Positions 5,043-6,039 of a stretch of 6,039 nt of DNA are shown here, piece by piece; position 1 is the stretch's first letter; each line of letters starts with the position of its first letter. The stretch comes from CAVYPR01 sp052145775. Its GTDB lineage: Bacteria; Actinomycetota; Acidimicrobiia; Acidimicrobiales; RAAP-2. The notes beneath the pieces are model-generated. The model ran no database searches. It was not told where the DNA came from and worked only from the letters and a program-made list of their open reading frames with translations. The stretch covers positions 1 to 6,039 of the forward strand of contig JBKQNY010000039.1 of assembly GCA_052145775.1 (NCBI GenBank). Reading direction: 5' to 3'. Made by a program: the position numbers and the translations under genes.

Positions 5043-5915
5043 ATGACCGATGTGAGAAGCAACAACACCCCCGCCGCCGCCATCACCGGAGCGGGAGCAG
5101 GGTTGGGACGAGAGATCGCCCTCGGCCTCGCCGAACAGGGCTACCGGGTGTTCGGCACCGCGTTGACCGCCCCGGAGGTCGAAGACCTCGCCCAGGCGTC
5201 GGACGGAATCGTGCGACTGACGATCGTCGATGTCACCGACGACCACGCGGTGCACTCGTGGGCGGAGCAGACCAGCAGCGAGCTCGGTGACCACGGGCTC
5301 GACTTACTGATCTCCAACGCCGGCATCCTCACCCCAGGCCCACTCGAGGTGCTGCCCCTCGATGCGATCCGCCACGAGTTCGAGGTCAACGTGTTCGGCA
5401 GCCTGGCGGTCATCAACGCCTTCCTCCCCGCGCTGCGCCGGGCCCGGGGACGGATCGTCCAGCTCGGCTCCGCGACCGGAAGGTTCCCTCTCCCGTTCAA
5501 CGGACCGTCCAGCGCATCGAAAGCGGCGCTCGAGGCGTTCGCCGACGTTTACCGGGCCGAGCTCAAGACGTTCGACGTCCACTTCGTGATCGTGGAACCG
5601 GGCAACATGGCCACGGGCGGACCCGCGGCCACCGCCCGCGCGCTGCAGAACTTGGCCGAGTCCATGACAGCCGAGCAGCGCGCGCTCTACGGTGACACTT
5701 TCACCGCGTTCAGCACCGCGTTCAACAGCATGCAAAGCAGTGGGCTCGACGCCGCCGCCGCAGCGGCACGCATCATCGAGGTTGCCCAGCAACAGCCTGC
5801 ACCGATCCGCGTCCCCATCGGAGAGGACGCCGAGCAACTCATGAAGGCCGTCCACGAACAGAGCGACGAAGAGCTCGATGCCCTCCGCCTGCAAGTGGCG
5901 GGACTGGGCACCTAG
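5043..5915 (+). CDS. Short-chain dehydrogenase/reductase-type protein lacking the catalytic tyrosine
   Basis: A 290-residue classical SDR by fold. The nucleotide motif TGAGAGLG is at 15-22, the adenine-pocket Asp is in VDVTD (62-66), NAG is at 92-94, Asn116 is in EVNVFGS, and the catalytic Ser143 is in LGSATG. The YxxxK motif should read Y156..K160, but the sequence is GPSSASKAALE: Lys160 is present and residue 156 is Ser, encoded by TCC at 5508-5510 (Tyr would need TAC, one base change). The adjacent Ser-Ala-Ser-Lys, the helix that follows and the EPG segment (185-187) are intact, so this is a point change and not a decayed gene. Without the tyrosine, normal hydride-transfer catalysis is expected to be strongly impaired; it may be a regulator, a scaffold or use another donor. 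The ATG at 5043 has GAGGAG (5031-5036) 6 nt upstream and lies 13 nt after the reductase gene. The C-terminal part (200-290) is a helical substrate-binding tail typical of the family. Confidence 0.88.
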   Translation: MTDVRSNNTPAAAITGAGAGLGREIALGLAEQGYRVFGTALTAPEVEDLAQASDGIVRLTIVDVTDDHAVHSWAEQTSSELGDHGLDLLISNAGILTPGPLEVLPLDAIRHEFEVNVFGSLAVINAFLPALRRARGRIVQLGSATGRFPLPFNGPSSASKAALEAFADVYRAELKTFDVHFVIVEPGNMATGGPAATARALQNLAESMTAEQRALYGDTFTAFSTAFNSMQSSGLDAAAAAARIIEVAQQQPAPIRVPIGEDAEQLMKAVHEQSDEELDALRLQVAGLGT

Positions 5916-6039
5916 CCCTGATCTTGCAGTAAGTGTCTGGTGACGGGCCGATCCGGCCCGCACAGGACGACGGCGAGTTGCTGAGTCGTCTCGGACACCG
6001 TCATCGACGGCGTTGGGGCTGTCTCGACGGCCGTCGTGC
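5912..6039 (-). CDS. Possible 3' end of a gene entering from the right edge
   Basis: The minus-strand frame is open from the right edge for about 41 codons and stops at 5914-5912, sharing the CTAG with the stop of the SDR gene. The visible C-terminus ends VVLCGPDRPVTRHLLQDQG, and about three quarters of third codon positions are G or C. In GC-rich DNA a frame this short can be open by chance, and no family is recognised. An internal ATG is at 6004. Only sequence to the right can show if it is real. Confidence 0.25.
   Translation of the reverse strand, partial: TTAVETAPTPSMTVSETTQQLAVVLCGPDRPVTRHLLQDQG
5944..5960 (+). terminator. Terminator-like hairpin after the reductase operon
   Basis: CGGGCCG (5944-5950) pairs perfectly with CGGCCCG (5954-5960) around the loop ATC, starting 28 nt after the SDR stop. 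No T-tract follows, but position and strength fit the end of the operon. The same bases lie inside the possible minus-strand frame that enters from the right. Confidence 0.5.

Noticed and set aside
3703..5086. Long minus-strand frames opposite the SnoaL-like, reductase and SDR genes
   Set aside because: They mirror strongly biased codons of the plus-strand genes, have Arg/Ser/Pro-rich translations and no recognisable domains.

Overview
The window is GC-rich DNA with strong G/C preference at third codon positions and good AAGGAG-type ribosome binding sites, which fits a high-GC actinobacterium (Actinomycetota). The secreted protein built from 42-residue GYW..ASDGGIF.FGDA..FGS repeats recalls proteins that I remember as frequent in Acidimicrobiia and related soil or aquatic actinobacteria. 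That placement is from memory and was not searched.

Left part (1-884): about 460 bases without a convincing gene, then a small acidic helical protein of unknown function (465-731, +), then a convergent intergenic spacer with two hairpins. Middle left (884-2607, - strand): a 164-residue uncharacterised protein that looks like a known actinobacterial hypothetical family, and a 324-residue exported repeat protein that is probably a small beta-propeller. Middle right (2777-3414): a 62-codon remnant of a protein-tyrosine-phosphatase-like gene, hairpins, and a possible 79-residue minus-strand ORF of unknown function with a good ribosome binding site.

Right part (3420-5915, + strand): a redox cluster of three genes. 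These are a SnoaL-like/NTF2-fold protein, a zinc-independent quinone-oxidoreductase-type medium-chain reductase, and a short-chain dehydrogenase-type protein. A very strong hairpin separates the first gene from the other two, and the last two are only 13 nt apart, so they are almost certainly co-transcribed. The set looks like a small-molecule oxidoreduction module; its substrate cannot be read from sequence. The SDR lacks the catalytic tyrosine: Ser is at the Tyr position of YxxxK.

The most unexpected structure is a 67-bp element that occurs three times in the same orientation (754-820, 1511-1577, 2684-2750). Each copy has a conserved 22-bp left arm ending in CCCGGCG, a variable core of exactly 36 bp, and a right arm TAGGGGRCA. 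All three lie between genes, and two sit about 75 to 135 bp upstream of minus-strand genes. I do not recognise the element. No integrase, transposase, CRISPR array, complete tRNA or rRNA was seen.
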